Assembly: GCA_002946415.1 (NCBI GenBank)
Contig: NJPS01000079.1
Coordinates: 1 to 64,000, forward strand
DNA from: Rutstroemia sp. NJR-2017a BVV2
Lineage: Eukaryota; Ascomycota; Leotiomycetes; Helotiales; Rutstroemiaceae
Length of the DNA: 64,000 nucleotides
Direction: 5' to 3'
In this document: positions 34,630 through 46,301 of the stretch, one piece after another
Layout of the letters: each line of letters starts with the position of its first letter
Position numbering within the stretch: position 1 is the stretch's first letter
The notes under the pieces: generated by a model
The model's input: the letters and a program-made list of their open reading frames with translations, nothing else
What the model was told of the DNA's origin: nothing
Database searches by the model: none
Program-made: the position numbers and the translations under genes

Positions 34630-36564
34630 ATGGCGATCTCCAACGACAAGCCGGGGACAGAAGCAACGATTCATACCAATGGCGCATCTGAGATAAGTAG
34701 CAATGGCGCAAATGTTCCGCCAAAGAAACTCCACGGTCGTGCCTTCTACGAGAGTATCGGTAGTCCAAAGTTCATTCTCGCGCCTATGGTCGACCAGTCC
34801 GAATTCGTGAGTTTCCTCCATCTATAATCAACCGCCGGATCCTCAATGTCCAGAACCTCACATATATCGACAATGGAGTTGCCGGGTACGGCAACTCCAA
34901 CTCCATTTTCGATATACAGTGATCTAACACTATCATGACTCTAGGCCTGGCGCATGCTCTCCCGCTCCTTCATGACCCCAGAAAGCAACAAATCCCTTCT
35001 AGCATACTCGCCTATGTTTCATGCGCGCATGTTTTCCGAAACTGCCAAATTCCGCGATTTGCATTTCCAGCCTCTGCGTACGTCCCTCACATCGCACCCT
35101 GACCCCTCATCTCCTCCGTCATCTGAAGGTCGATTCCTCGACGGAAATCCGAAGTTCGACCGTCCTCTTTTTGTACAGTTTTGCGCCAATGAACCCGATG
35201 AATTACTGGAATCCGCAAAATATGTGGCGCCGTTTTGCGACGCCATTGATTTGAATCTCGGATGTCCGCAGGGTATTGCGCGGAAGGGAAAATATGGAGC
35301 ATTTTTACAGGAACATCAGGAGTTGATCTTTGACTTGATCAATAAACTGCATAGAGAATTGGATATTCCGGTTACGGCTAAAATTCGCATATTGGAAACC
35401 AAGGAGAAAACGTTAGAATATGCGAAGATGGTCATCAGGGCCGGAGCCAGTATCCTGACGGTTCATGGACGGACGAGGGATATGAAGGGACATAAGACGG
35501 GGTTGGCGGATTGGCAGGTTTTGAGATTTTTGAGGGAGAGTTTGCCGAAGGAGGTTGTTATGTTTGCGAACGGGAATGTGCTGGGAAGGGAAGATATTGA
35601 TGAATGTTTGAGAGTTACGGGAGTGGATGGTGTGATGAGTGCCGAAGGCAATCTTTACAATCCTGCGATCTTTTCAGAGGCACCAGCAATAGGAGAGGAA
35701 GGTCGTGAATATTGGAGGGGAAAAGGTGCAGACGCGGAACTAGGCGGTTGGAGAATGGATGCCGTGTTGAGAAGGTACATGGATATTATCTGGAAATACG
35801 TGTTGGAGGTCGAGCCACCAAAGCGAAAGCCGCTATTCAAATTAGGAGATCCAGTGGAAGAGGAAGTGGAAGAGCAAGAAGAAGAAGGACCACCGAAGAA
35901 GAAGCGAAAAGCGGAGAGAAGACCAAGATCAACAAACCCGAACATGATCGCTATGCAACCTCACTGCTTCAAGATGTTGAGACCGCTTGTCTCTAAGCAT
36001 CATAATATTCGAGACGCATTGGCGAAGTGTAGGGCGGGTGATATGGAGGCTTATGAGAATGTGTTGACGATGACGGAGAAAGCTGTCAAGGAAGGGATTT
36101 TGGAGTATGAGAGGACGAATGGGGAGAGTTATAGAGAGGAAGTAGAGAGGGGTGAGAGGGAAAGAGAAGAGAAGATGAAGAAGGGTGCGGATGGGAAAGC
36201 GGAAAGTGCAGAGATCCAGATGGACGAGAGTTCGTTGGAGACTGTGAGGAAATGCAAAAGGCCGTGGTGGGTCATTCAAGCGTATGTGAGACCTTTACCG
36301 ACAGAGGCGTTGGCGAAGGGCAGTTTGACTTTGGGGAAGAAGGATAAGGGGAAAGAAAAGGGGGATGTTAAGAGTGGGGAGAATGGGGAGGCTAAGAGTG
36401 AGGCAAATGGGGAGGTCAAGGATGTGAAAGCTATTGAAGATGTCAAGGAGGTTAAGGTAATAGTTGGCGAGGGAGCCAACGACCTGGAAGAGGTGCCACT
36501 TCCGGCAAATGCCCCTGTTTGTACCAATGATATAAATCCTGGGGTTGCGCTAGATGGTAGGTGA
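34630..36564 (+). CDS. DUS1: tRNA-dihydrouridine(16/17) synthase DUS1
   Basis: Exons are 34630-34806 and 34945-36564, giving 598 residues. The FMN-binding TIM barrel is clear: KFILAPMVDQSEF, joined across the intron to AWRMLSR; NLGCPQGIARKGKYGAFLQE with the catalytic Cys; a KIRIL strand; HGRTRDMKGHKTGLADW; and FANGNVLGREDIDECL with GVMSAEGNLYNP. The enzyme reduces U16/U17 in tRNA D-loops using NAD(P)H. After the barrel a charged linker (EEEVEEQEEEGPPKKKRKAE) resembles a bipartite nuclear signal. A helical domain (CFKMLRPLVSKHHNIRDALA) and a long Lys/Glu-rich tail with repeated GE(A/V)KS-type units follow. The tail makes it longer than yeast Dus1. The intron has a GTGAGT donor, a CTAAC branch and a strong internal hairpin. 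The upstream GTG-led frame is ignored in favour of ATG 34630. Confidence 0.9.
34863..34916 (+). other. Long inverted repeat (hairpin) inside the DUS1 intron
   Basis: The 54-bp segment is almost entirely self-complementary. TATATCGA pairs with TCGATATA (8 bp). After one mismatch, AATGGAGTT pairs with AACTCCATT (9 bp). GCCG pairs with CGGC around a GGTA loop. The left arm can instead pair GGAGTTGCCG with CGGCAACTCC, because AACTCC occurs twice on the right. It sits between the donor and the CTAAC branch site of the 138-nt intron. Confidence 0.85.
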
Positions 36565-36843
36565 TGTGGTTGAACATTATAGATGATATATATACAAATA
36601 ATCGGCTCGGAGTTTGATCAAGTGCTGATCTACTCCTTGTATACTGCAAATGTCATTTAGCCTGATATCTATATGTTATATCTTTGCTTGAGTTTCAACC
36701 CGGCCCTGATTCTGTGCTGAGAAAGGTAGTATTTCTTTTGGTATGTCTACATGATTTTCGCAGGTTGATCTCAACACAACTACTACAGCAGCCCATGAAC
36801 GTCTTATCAAATTTCTAGCTTATATTGAGCCAAGATCCGCTCG

Positions 36844-37908
36844 TTACAATTTACTTTCCTTCTTCTTGGCACTATCCATCCTCACACCCTCATCATCCTG
36901 TTCCGCAACCGTCAGATCCGGAAACTTCATCGGCATGATCCTCCTCGGCGTCGTCCCAGGAACCAATGCGTACCCGCTGAAATCCTCTACTCCATCGTGC
37001 TCGCGCAGATAATCTTCATCTGTGGTTAGTAGCCCGTTTATATCTGGGACTGGAGCTGAAAGCATTGACAGAATGGTATCGGAGAAGATGCGTGGATGAC
37101 GCAGGGAGGAGGGTGGACTGGAGAAATGCGCTGTTGCGGCGGACTCGACTGCCTTTTATGCTGTTAGCAAGGGAACGAAATCGGACGGTAATAAGAATAT
37201 GGAGAACATACAACAGCAGGCCATAACCCCACAATCGCCATATCCTTCCCCTTCTCCCCCATCCTCTGTAAATCCATCGCCATCCCTTTAACCAGCACAC
37301 TCATACCCACCTTCCCCATCGCATACGCCGTCTTCCCCCTAAAAAATCGACTATATATCGGCGGACAAATAACCACAATCCTCGCTTTCCAATCCTGCTT
37401 CTCCCAATACGGGAGACACGCTTGAATCGACGCATACAGTCCATTCGGATTAACCGACTCCATCAACATGTAGCGCGACAGCGGAGTAGTGAGAACACTA
37501 GAGTGGAAAATAGCACCGGAATTGTAGACAAGGACATCGATTCGGGAGAACTGAGCAATGCTTTGTTCGACAAGCGACGAGACGGAGGCGTGCGAACGCA
37601 CGTCGCATGGGATGGCAACGCATGTTCCGCCGCTGGAGACGATTTCTCGACACACGGTGCTGATGGTTGAGGCATTGGAGTTGGGGTCCGGAGGGAATGG
37701 TACGCAGTTCTCGGCGTCGCTGGTGGATTTGGCGGAGACGATTACTGCGTTGGGTGTTAGTTTGTGCGGGTGCTGGGAGGAGCGCGGAGGGTATGTGATG
37801 TGGTACTGTACCTGCATATCCGTTCTTCGCAAGGTCAACGGCGATTTGTCGCCCGATTCCTCGAGATGCACCGATTACAAGCGCTACCTTTTGCGTGGTT
37901 GAAGACAT
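36844..37908 (-). CDS. Short-chain dehydrogenase/reductase, HSDL2-like
   Basis: Exons on the minus strand are 37908-37812, 37744-37212 and 37152-36844, giving 312 residues. The cofactor loop is GASRGIGRQ (T-G-x3-G-x-G type) at the N-terminus, followed by a VIVSAKS strand typical of the HSDL2-like SDR branch. NAG is replaced by NSG (VYNSGAIF), and the catalytic YxxxK is YAMGK. The position normally holding the catalytic Ser reads CPPIYSRF, so that residue is uncertain. GLWPAVAVESAAT continues across intron 2, as in relatives. The C-terminus ends in AKKKESKL. That terminal SKL is a classic peroxisomal PTS1 signal, which suggests peroxisomal localisation. The substrate is unknown. The gene is divergent from the GST-kappa gene with about 400 bp between starts. 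Confidence 0.85.
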
Positions 37909-38314
37909 GTTTGTTTGTTTATGTGATTGAGGCACGAATACGAGTATTATATACGAGTAGAAGATATATAAGGAGACTTCTTCATTCCTCTCGTGTCATC
38001 AAACAATCTTACCAACATGTGAATTCTAGCATTATATCAAAAGTTACGTGCGTATCTTTTGGTTTTAGAACGCTAACCTCGGTATTACTGATCAAGCAAA
38101 CGTCAGACTTTGTTGTATTGTCCCCGCGTTGTTGTTGGGGTATACATATTGTCGTCCGAAAGCTCCTTGAGATGTTTAGTGATCAAGGTCGTCGCCTGCA
38201 TAGCCGAGGTATTTGCTGAACGGCACAGTCACCTCCTGGAGCATATATCTGGGCCGCTTTTCAAAGCACGAAATAAATCTCATCGGGCTCGGAATATTTG
38301 GACTACTTTTCAAG
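37909..38314. promoter_or_regulatory. Divergent promoter region, SDR/GST-kappa
   Basis: 406 bp separate the two divergent start codons. It holds no gene. The kappa GST family and the SKL-ended SDR are both often peroxisomal or mitochondrial, so co-regulation is conceivable, but I recognise no specific operator. Confidence 0.4.
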
Positions 38315-39201
38315 ATGCCGGGGAATATTGATTGCTACCTTGATTGCTGTATGTTATGTTTCCCCGGATTGTTTCCCCACAACCAAACTTAATTCCCCCA
38401 CATGGAGTTGTGTCGTCGTGCTGACCAATGTGAAGCTTCGTTCTATAGTTATGCGGCGCTGACCCATCTCAGAAAGAATAGAGAGGTTTTGCTCACGCAT
38501 GATGTTACTGTTAAGTATGATTATTATCCATCTTGTTATGCGGATAAGATGCTAATTAAAAAAGCTTCATCCCTGTCTTCCTCGGCGGTATAAACAACGG
38601 TTCAGGAAACGTACCTCCATGGACACTCCCCGCCAAAGCAAAATACAGCAAGTTTGATAGTGCTCGCACGAAATCATACCATGGCTTCCCGGATTTCCAA
38701 ACTCCAGATTTCTTCCCGCCTGTAACCCTTCTTGTATGCTATGACCTTCAACACCTTTCATATAGGAGTTCATCTAACATTTCATGGCAGCCTCAACGTG
38801 CCCTCTGCTTTATTAAATCCGCCTACCCTCCTGAGCTCTTCGAATCCACCTGGATCGAATTCTTCAAAGCGCTCTGGGTTCCTCCCCACAAAAACATCAC
38901 CGTGCCTGAAATCTTCAAGGAATTTCTGACAGGGCTGGGAACGTTCACTCCGGAGCAAGTTGCAGAGATCATGCAGAAAACTGCGGAGAAAGAATGGAAA
39001 GATAAGTTGTTGGCTAATACGAAAGAGGCGCTGGATAAAGGTGCTTTCGGGGCACCGTGGTTGTGGGTGAGGAATGGGGAGGGTAAGGAGGAACCGTTTT
39101 TTGGGAGTGATAGGTTTCATTTTATCTGGAGGTTCTTAGGGGTGGAGTTTAGGGATGTAGAGATTGTGGGCGGGAGTAAGGGAGGGAAGGCAAGGTTGTG
39201 A
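38315..39201 (+). CDS. Kappa-class glutathione S-transferase (DsbA-like fold)
   Basis: Exons are 38315-38348, 38436-38514, 38565-38733 and 38791-39201, giving 230 residues. The first exon is tiny (34 nt). It encodes MPGNIDCYLDC, and splicing creates DCSSFYSYAALTHL. This restores the strand and the catalytic Ser of kappa GST/2-hydroxychromene-2-carboxylate isomerases. Further family hallmarks are FIPVFLGGINNGSGNVPPW, KYSKFD, PDFQTPDFFPPV, ELFESTWIEFFKALW, GAFGAPWLWVRNGEG and the terminal FFGSDRFHFIWRFLG. The family conjugates or isomerises small aromatics with glutathione, usually in mitochondria or peroxisomes. Each intron has a GTATG-type donor, with visible branch sequences (GCTGAC, GCTAAT, TCTAAC). 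The final residues (GSKGGKARL) end in ARL, a weak variant of PTS1. Confidence 0.9.
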
Positions 39202-39585
39202 GATGAGATGGGAATGGGGTGGTGGTGGACTTGGTGTATTCCTGCTGTGCTGTCAGTGGATACTGGGAATAGTTCGTGCTATAAAAGGACATTACCTGAA
39301 GCTCCTAGAGTCTTTCAGAGATTCTCATAGGAAGAAAGTATTTTGAGCTTCAAATAACGTTCATAAGCCTAATCATAGAAGTGTTACAGAATGTCACATG
39401 ATCATGATCGCCTCTCAATCACGTGAGTGTCACTGTCCAGCACCATTCCCCGCAATGAGGGTCCAGGAACCAGACTTTATCTCAGATAAGCTTTTAAGCC
39501 GCATGGAGCTAAGGGACGACGATGAGTATCAATTTCTTTTGTTTTAACTGTTCTTCTAACCTTCCAAAAAATCCACACATTCAAC
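39202..39585. other. Intergenic region
   Basis: No gene is seen. It contains the 3' flank of the GST gene and the probable promoter of the small gene that follows. Confidence 0.5.
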
Positions 39586-40065
39586 ATGTTCAAAAACCTT
39601 TTCAACCGTCAAAAACGGCATCGTAAGTATCTCAATGGATTCATTGAGACGTTTCCGTTCTTTTTCTGCCGTTGTCGCGATAGATCTATCGCTTTGGATG
39701 GCGTTGGAATTGTTGCTGTTGTTCCAATTTCGTCAATGGATCCTGTTCATTTTTGAAGATCTCACTTTGCAGCTCACGAGTCTTTGGTGTGGCGTTCATT
39801 GGGTGGAGTGGTTCCACTAGCGTGGTTACCTAAGCGAGATCGGGAAGCCAGGCAAGACTCAACGCGAGAAATCAGCTTCCTGAACATCAACATCATTCAA
39901 AAAGAATTCCTTCAACTCATCAAGATACCCACAGAGGTTTTATCGACAGTAAGCAATTCACTGTCGCTAAACTCCATTTTATTCTGCATTAAACTTTTGA
40001 TACCTTGTTTTTCTGCGAGTTCCCATCAATACCTCGATATCGCTTGCGAATCATTTCTCAAGTAG
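39586..40065 (+). CDS. Possible small F-box-like protein
   Basis: Two exons, 39586-39622 and 39821-40065, would give 93 residues. The first encodes MFKNLFNRQKRH before a GTAAGT donor; a TAG acceptor 198 nt later resumes in phase. The downstream part, IQKEFLQLIKIPTEVLSTVS followed by NSLSLNSILFCIKL, resembles the (L/M)PTE(I/V)L start of an F-box. F-boxes recruit targets to SCF ubiquitin ligases, but the motif is short and later helices are poor. An alternative GTAAGC donor inside the second exon could change the C-terminus. Evidence is the splice-phase match plus weak motif similarity. Confidence 0.35.
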
Positions 40066-40177
40066 CGCGCAAAAAGCACTCATGTTTTACTAAACGGTGA
40101 ATATCGACGAATCAATATCGCCTTGAGTCCCATTCGCGATTTCGACTTCGGCATTTTTCCCGTACTGACTCCGCGCC

Positions 40178-43100
40178 ATGCCACTGAAGCGAAGAGTGGA
40201 TAACTTCGATCCCAACAAGTCGGATTCTGACGACGACGACTTCTCTCCTACCGAAGTAAATCCACGAAAATCCGCGAAAAAGCCAAGGTCAAAACCACAA
40301 AAGAAAGGAGGGAATAAGAAGCGCACAAGATATAAGGGCTCTGACGTTTCGGATGACGAGGATGAAGACAGTCTGCTAGACTCATTCTCGGAAGAAGAAG
40401 AAGAGGAAGAGGACTTTGAGATGAATGAGAAGACTGGGCGCGCCGTACGCAAAGCAGCAAAGAAATCAGTCAATTACGGAGAAAGTAGTGAGAGTGAGGT
40501 TGTCGATTTAGTCGAGGATTCCGAGGAAGAAGTTCGCCCGAAGAGATCAAACAAGAGAACACGAGTACCGGACGAGGACGAAGACCCCGAAGATATAGAA
40601 GAGCCAACCACCAAGAAAAAGAAGCCGACAGAGAACAAGCTAGTAATAAAACTCAAGATGCCAAAAGGCACCACCCCAGCCCGCACTACCAGGGCTGGCA
40701 GTGCCGCGAGAACTCGCGCCAGCGCCGAACCCACATCTGCAATTACTCGGAGAAGCACCCGAGCCCACACCGAGGAGGGTGACGAGCCGATTGCACTTTC
40801 AAATTCCGGCAGACATATTATTAGAGCTTCGAGGTCGCCGGAACCAATCGGACGGATCAGGGCGAGGGGCGCGAAGAGTGTCAAACAACCCGCCTCTACG
40901 ATTAAAGAAGAGGCCCACGAAACTAGTTCTTACGAAGAGATACAAGCTGGAACCGCAGATGCAGATGCAGATGCAGATGCAGATGCTGATGCTGAGGCCG
41001 ATGCTGAAGGAGACGACATTCTCATGGAACCCGAAATCGTTGGAACGGACGAGGCCGATCCCGAGTTAAATCACGCGCCTGTCGATGAGCACGACAATGA
41101 CGAAATGGACGAACTTGCTGCCAACGAGCATCAGCCAGCACAAGTAGCTGTTGGTTTGGACGACGATGATGACGAAGATTCGCTGCCTTTTACAAGAACC
41201 CGTACGAGAGCCTCCCGATCAAGTGGCGCAGGTTTAGATACCCAGGAAGTGGAGGCAAACGCCGAAGCCGCTAATGCAGGGGCTCGACGTCTGAGAACCA
41301 GAGGCACGAAAAAGAACAAAGATGATGGTAGTGATTTCACCCCTGAAGGCGAAGGCTCCGATGAAGAGGAAATGACTGGGTCGGACGCCTCCCCAACCAA
41401 GAAAGGTGGAGATGACGACGGTGAATTCTCTAGTCCGACTAGGAGAGGCAGGGGAGGCGGACGCGGAAAATCTAAGAGCACTTCACGTAGACGCGCAGAT
41501 GTATCGGATGGGGAGGATGAATTGGATCCCGAGGAATTGGCAGATGAGCTTCAGGAACTTAGACCATCAAGGCGTAGACGCGGACATGACGTCGAAATCT
41601 CATATGAGCCCAAAGGTCGTCGTGAACGCAAGCAAGTGGATTATAAGATCATGCCAATGGACCAGATATATGCACAAGACGATGATCTCGAAGACCCTGC
41701 GCCTACCCCTTCACGTAGAGGCAGAGGTGGACGTGGTGGTGCCAGTCAACCATGGGAGCGTAATTTGTACACAACCTTTGGTCCTTTTGGCGGTGGAGGC
41801 GGCCCTACTCCTGTCATTGGAGGTCCTTGGGGTACAGGTGCGACAGGTGGTGTTGATTCAGACAGCAGTGAAGATGAAAATATGCAACGACCAAATATTG
41901 GCGGCAATGTTGGAATGACACCGACCTCTGCAACCATGGGAACCATACCTGGGTTGCTTCCTGGCATAGCACAGACAAATAATCCGGACCCAACAACAGC
42001 CATAACTGGCACCCCGGCAAATCTCGGAAAAGTCAAGAGCCAAAAAGCTTTAGCTGATGCGGATCCTCTTGGTGTTGATCAGAATGTCGATTTTAGCAAG
42101 ATTGGTGGTCTTGAAGGACACATTGACCAGCTGAAGGAGATGGTTCAGATGCCTCTTCTGTACCCTGAGCTCTTCCTGAAGTTTCATGTTACACCTCCTC
42201 GTGGTGTGCTCTTCCATGGTCCCCCAGGTAAGCTAATCCTACACTTCTTATTTCCATTTACTTTTCTGTCTGTTCATTCATCTAACATCAACCAGGTACT
42301 GGTAAAACACTCTTGGCTAGAGCACTTGCTGCCAGTGTTGGCTCAGGTGGTCGCAAGATCACGTTCTACATGCGAAAGGGTGCTGATGCGCTGAGTAAAT
42401 GGGTTGGTGAAGCCGAAAGACAACTTCGTCTGTTGTTCGAGGAAGCGAGAAAGACGCAGCCAAGTATTATTTTCTTCGATGAAATTGATGGTCTTGCGCC
42501 TGTTCGATCCAGCAAGCAAGAACAAATTCACGCTTCTATTGTTTCCACTCTTTTGGCGCTCATGGATGGTATGGATGGTCGTGGGCAAGTCATTGTTATT
42601 GGAGCGACCAATAGACCCGACAACATCGATCCTGCCTTAAGACGACCCGGTCGATTTGATCGAGAGTTCTATTTCCCGCTACCAGACATTGATGGCCGAA
42701 AGTCGATCATTAACATTCATACCAAGGACTGGGGTATTGATGATGCATTCAAGACCTCGTTAGCTCATATCACAAAAGGTTATGGTGGTGCGGATCTCCG
42801 CGCTCTTTGCACTGAAGCTGCTCTCAATTCGATACAGCGCACCTACCCTCAGATCTATTCCTCGAACGAGAAACTCATTGTGGATCCTGATAAGATCAAG
42901 GTCACAGCAAAGGATTTCATGCTTTCAGTCAAGAAGATGATCCCGTCTTCGGAACGTTCTACTTCATCCGGCGCTGCACCTTTGCCGAAACTGGTCGAGC
43001 CCCTCCTTAGAGATCAACTCAAGGCTATTGAAGACATTGTGGATAATCTGATCCCCATCAAGAAGAAAACAACGGCTTTACAAGAAGCTATGTACGAGCA

Positions 43101-45429
43101 GTACGACGATGAAGATCATGGTTTTGGTCGTGAAACCATGCAGCAAGAATTCGAAAAGTCGCGAGTCTTCCGTCCAAGGTTGCTTATTGGTGGCGAATCC
43201 GGCATGGGTCAGGCGTATCTTGGTGGGGCTTTGTTGAACCACTTCGAGGGATTGCATGTTCAGAGCTTCGACCTTCCTACCATATATAGTGATTCTGCAA
43301 GAGTAAGATTTTCCTTTCCTGTCTCCAAACTGCGTGCTGATTTGATTCAAGTCTGCTGAGGCCGCTATTGTACAACTCTTCGCCGAGGTCAAACGCCACA
43401 AGCCGAGTGTGATTTATTTGCCAGGAATCGATAACTGGTATGGTACTTTGCCCGAAAATGTTATTACGACATTTGTGGGCCTTCTCAAAGCAATTCCTCC
43501 TACGGATCCTGTTCTGGTCCTCGGTATCACAGATCTCCTTCCTGAGAAGTTGAACGCGGGCTTGCTTCGCAATCTGTTTGGATTTTCTAGGAATAATCGT
43601 TTCAGTATCGGAAGACCATCACGGGTAAGTAGTCCTGTTACTTGTGCATCTTCGTTTATGCTAAAGATTTGTAGGATCTCCGAGAAGAATTTTTCCAGAA
43701 CATCATCTCGTATGTTAGGAAGGCACCGTCAGAATTCCCAGAGCCGCTCAACCGCAAGAAGCGGAAGCTGGAACAACTTGAAGTTGCACCTCCACCGCCA
43801 CCAAAGATACCCACTAAGGAAGAGATCAAAGCACTCAAGAAACGAGATCACCAGCTGTTGAATCTCTTGAAGGTTCAAATCCAACCAATTATGGATCAAA
43901 TTCATAGGAAGTACAGGAAGTTCCGCACACCTGTTATACAGCAAAGCCAGATTCAATACCTTTTGGACGAACAAGATCCCGCTTTTGTCCGCCCCGATAT
44001 ACCGCAATTCCGACCATTCGAACTGGATGTAGACAAAAACGGCGTTCAGTGTCTGCGTGAGACTGCAAGTGGAAAGATTTTCTATAATCTGGATACGAAC
44101 ATGATTGAAGAGCGACTTGCCAATGGTTTCTACGCTCGACCAAAGGATTTCTTAGCTGACATTAAGACTCTCGCCAAAGACGCTAAGCACATTGGTGACA
44201 AGGACCGGATACTCAAAACCAAAGAACTCGTTGCGAATGTGGAAGTCGACATGGCTGGTATCGAAAACAACCCATTGTTTGCAGATTGCGAGAATCTGTA
44301 TCAACGCCAGCTCCAGAGAACTAAGGAGAAAGAGGAGAAACTGAGGAGAAAAGCAATAGAGGACGTTGGTGGTGAGCTCGTTCGCTCAGATGTCTACCCA
44401 CATGGACCAGGCTCCAGACCACATTCACCTGCAGCAATCAACCTTGGAAAGGCTGTACCTGGGAGACGTTCATTTACTGGTTCATTCCATACGCCAACTG
44501 CTCTGTCTAACGGCCACTCTATCACCTCAGGGTCTCAAGCACAGACCACCAATGGATCTTCTGTACCTTCTAGGATAAGCGGCGATGATGTTCAGATGAG
44601 TGGAACTCCTGATAATACGCAACATCTGTTGCAAAATTCTCCTGCTTACCCACAGCATCAATGGCCTCAAGATATTACAAAAGCACCATCTACGGTTTCA
44701 AACCGTGCTACCGGATTCAACTCTCAGCGTTCAGCATTCCAGGAGATAAGCGTTGATATGTCGCCTAGCGCGCTGGTCAATTATGCTTCTACGACTACGT
44801 CAGGTAAAAAGACCTCTCAAGAATTCAGCACACAAGCCACGAACGGTAGTCGACCAGGGGCATCTAGCCCCGAAGGACCAAGATACGATGCCGATATGCC
44901 GGATACACAGAGGGACACCCAACTTCAAAACACGCAAGTTAGTGACGAGCCATGGCTTCACTCTCAAGCTCATGCACTCGCACGCGGTAATCTACAAAAC
45001 TTGGGTTCCCAATCCACAACTTCAGCAACAAGTCAAACGCCAAATCCACCCGTACCACATTTCAACGCTCCACTACGTCCCTCTCCGACGAAACATTCTC
45101 GGCCAAGCGGAATGGCTAACCTACTCAACGACTCACCGATCGATGGCAGCTCCACTCAATCGTCCTCGCAGAAAGAGTTCATTCTCACCGACGTCTTTGC
45201 AACCGATTTACTCTCAAGACTCACAGATGGTTCAAGCGGATGTTCGATCGAACAACTGGAACAAATCAATCGTGAATTGATGGTCACTCTGTGGAAGATG
45301 CGAGGAGAATGGAACAGAAACAAAGTCATCGCAGAACTAGTCGGAGTCTTCAATGATGTCATAATGGACATTGAGGAAATGCAGAAGGTCTTGGCTCCGA
45401 GTCAGGAGGAAGAACCAGATACCCAGTAA
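40178..45429 (+). CDS. YTA7: YTA7/ATAD2-type AAA ATPase with bromodomain
   Basis: Exons are 40178-42227, 42296-43302, 43352-43624 and 43675-45429, giving 1694 residues. The first about 600 residues are highly acidic and basic by turns (DSDDDD, EEEEEEEDFE, DA repeats, RGRGG boxes). Then comes NVDFSKIGGLEGHIDQLKEM and AAA module 1: GPPGTGKT, recreated exactly across intron 1; Walker B IIFFDEID; and the second region of homology ATNRPDNIDPALRRPGRFDR. AAA module 2 is degenerate (GGESGMGQA, then SVIYLPGIDNW), as in the family. A bromodomain-like region follows from about residue 1170 (LLKVQIQPIMDQIHRKYRKF, RLANGFYARPKDFLADIK), then a long polar tail. Yta7/Abo1/ATAD2 proteins bind histone H3 tails in the nucleus and regulate nucleosome density and histone-gene transcription. 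The bromodomain lacks the usual YN acetyl-lysine asparagine, as in the yeast protein. Confidence 0.93.
40955..41006 (+). repeat. GATGCA hexamer repeat encoding Asp-Ala
   Basis: In-frame tandem GCAGAT units within the YTA7-like gene encode an (Ala-Asp)n run that continues into Glu-Ala-Asp. It is an acidic spacer and a likely length-polymorphic coding microsatellite. Confidence 0.85.
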
Positions 45430-46301
45430 ATGTAATTGAGTGCTTTAGGAAAGAAAGTGTTTAGTAGTGTGTGGTTGGTGGATGCGGCGTATTTGTTATT
45501 TTTGGATTTTTACAAATTGGGCGGGGGATAGTTGATCGGATGGGGGTGGGGGCAGGCATATGATATAATGCCGGAGGGGTTTGGAGATGGATGTACTTTA
45601 CCAGGTGGTGGTCTAGAGCTGGGGGTGGAAAGATGAGCTTTAGTGTATTAATTTGGGAAATGATAGATGACTTTTTATGCTTCAGGGGTCGTGGCTCTTA
45701 AAGTTTGGCGTGATTGTGAGGTTGTTGATGCGTGATTGTGAGGTTGTTGATGATGGGATGGAAGGCTTGTGTAATGTCTGTGCTGGATGAGCGAGTCTGC
45801 CCGGCTGGGGAGAGAGTTGTTTGATTCAGCGAGAATGAGAACTATGAGTACGCATCTACAGATATAGTCAATTTGTATCACCTGAAATGAATAATAATTT
45901 AATATGGAGGGTCTGGTGAAATAATTTCTTTTGGTCTGCATGACTTAGGAGATCCTCGGTCTTCGGCTGGCTGGTGCTTATATGCCTCGTCACGACTTGA
46001 ATTCGGTAATATGGTATCGTCGGCCATTGTTTCTAGGCAAGGGTAGATGGGTCTTTCCTTCTTTAATCGGGAGCTGAGACATGATTATCGAAGCTGTGTC
46101 ACAAGAAAGTGAATAAATTTTATCATCTTCTCCTTGAAGACTACAACGACTTGACCAGTGGGTACTCTACATCCACAGGCGTCGACAAAGAGCTAGCTTA
46201 CTGGATCTTACCGTGCCGAGAGGCGCACTATGAATAAATACCTTGATAGCAAAGTTTTCATCGCAACAGCATCCCTACCACAGAATGAGAGCCATATGAG
46301 T
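45430..46301. other. Intergenic region, convergent 3' ends
   Basis: No gene is seen. Convergent gene ends flank it. It includes a 22-bp perfect tandem duplication (45708-45751). Confidence 0.5.
45708..45751. repeat. 22-bp tandem duplication
   Basis: Two perfect adjacent copies of a 22-bp unit that starts GCGTGATTGTGAGG. Probably a replication-slippage duplication in a 3' flank. Confidence 0.85.
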
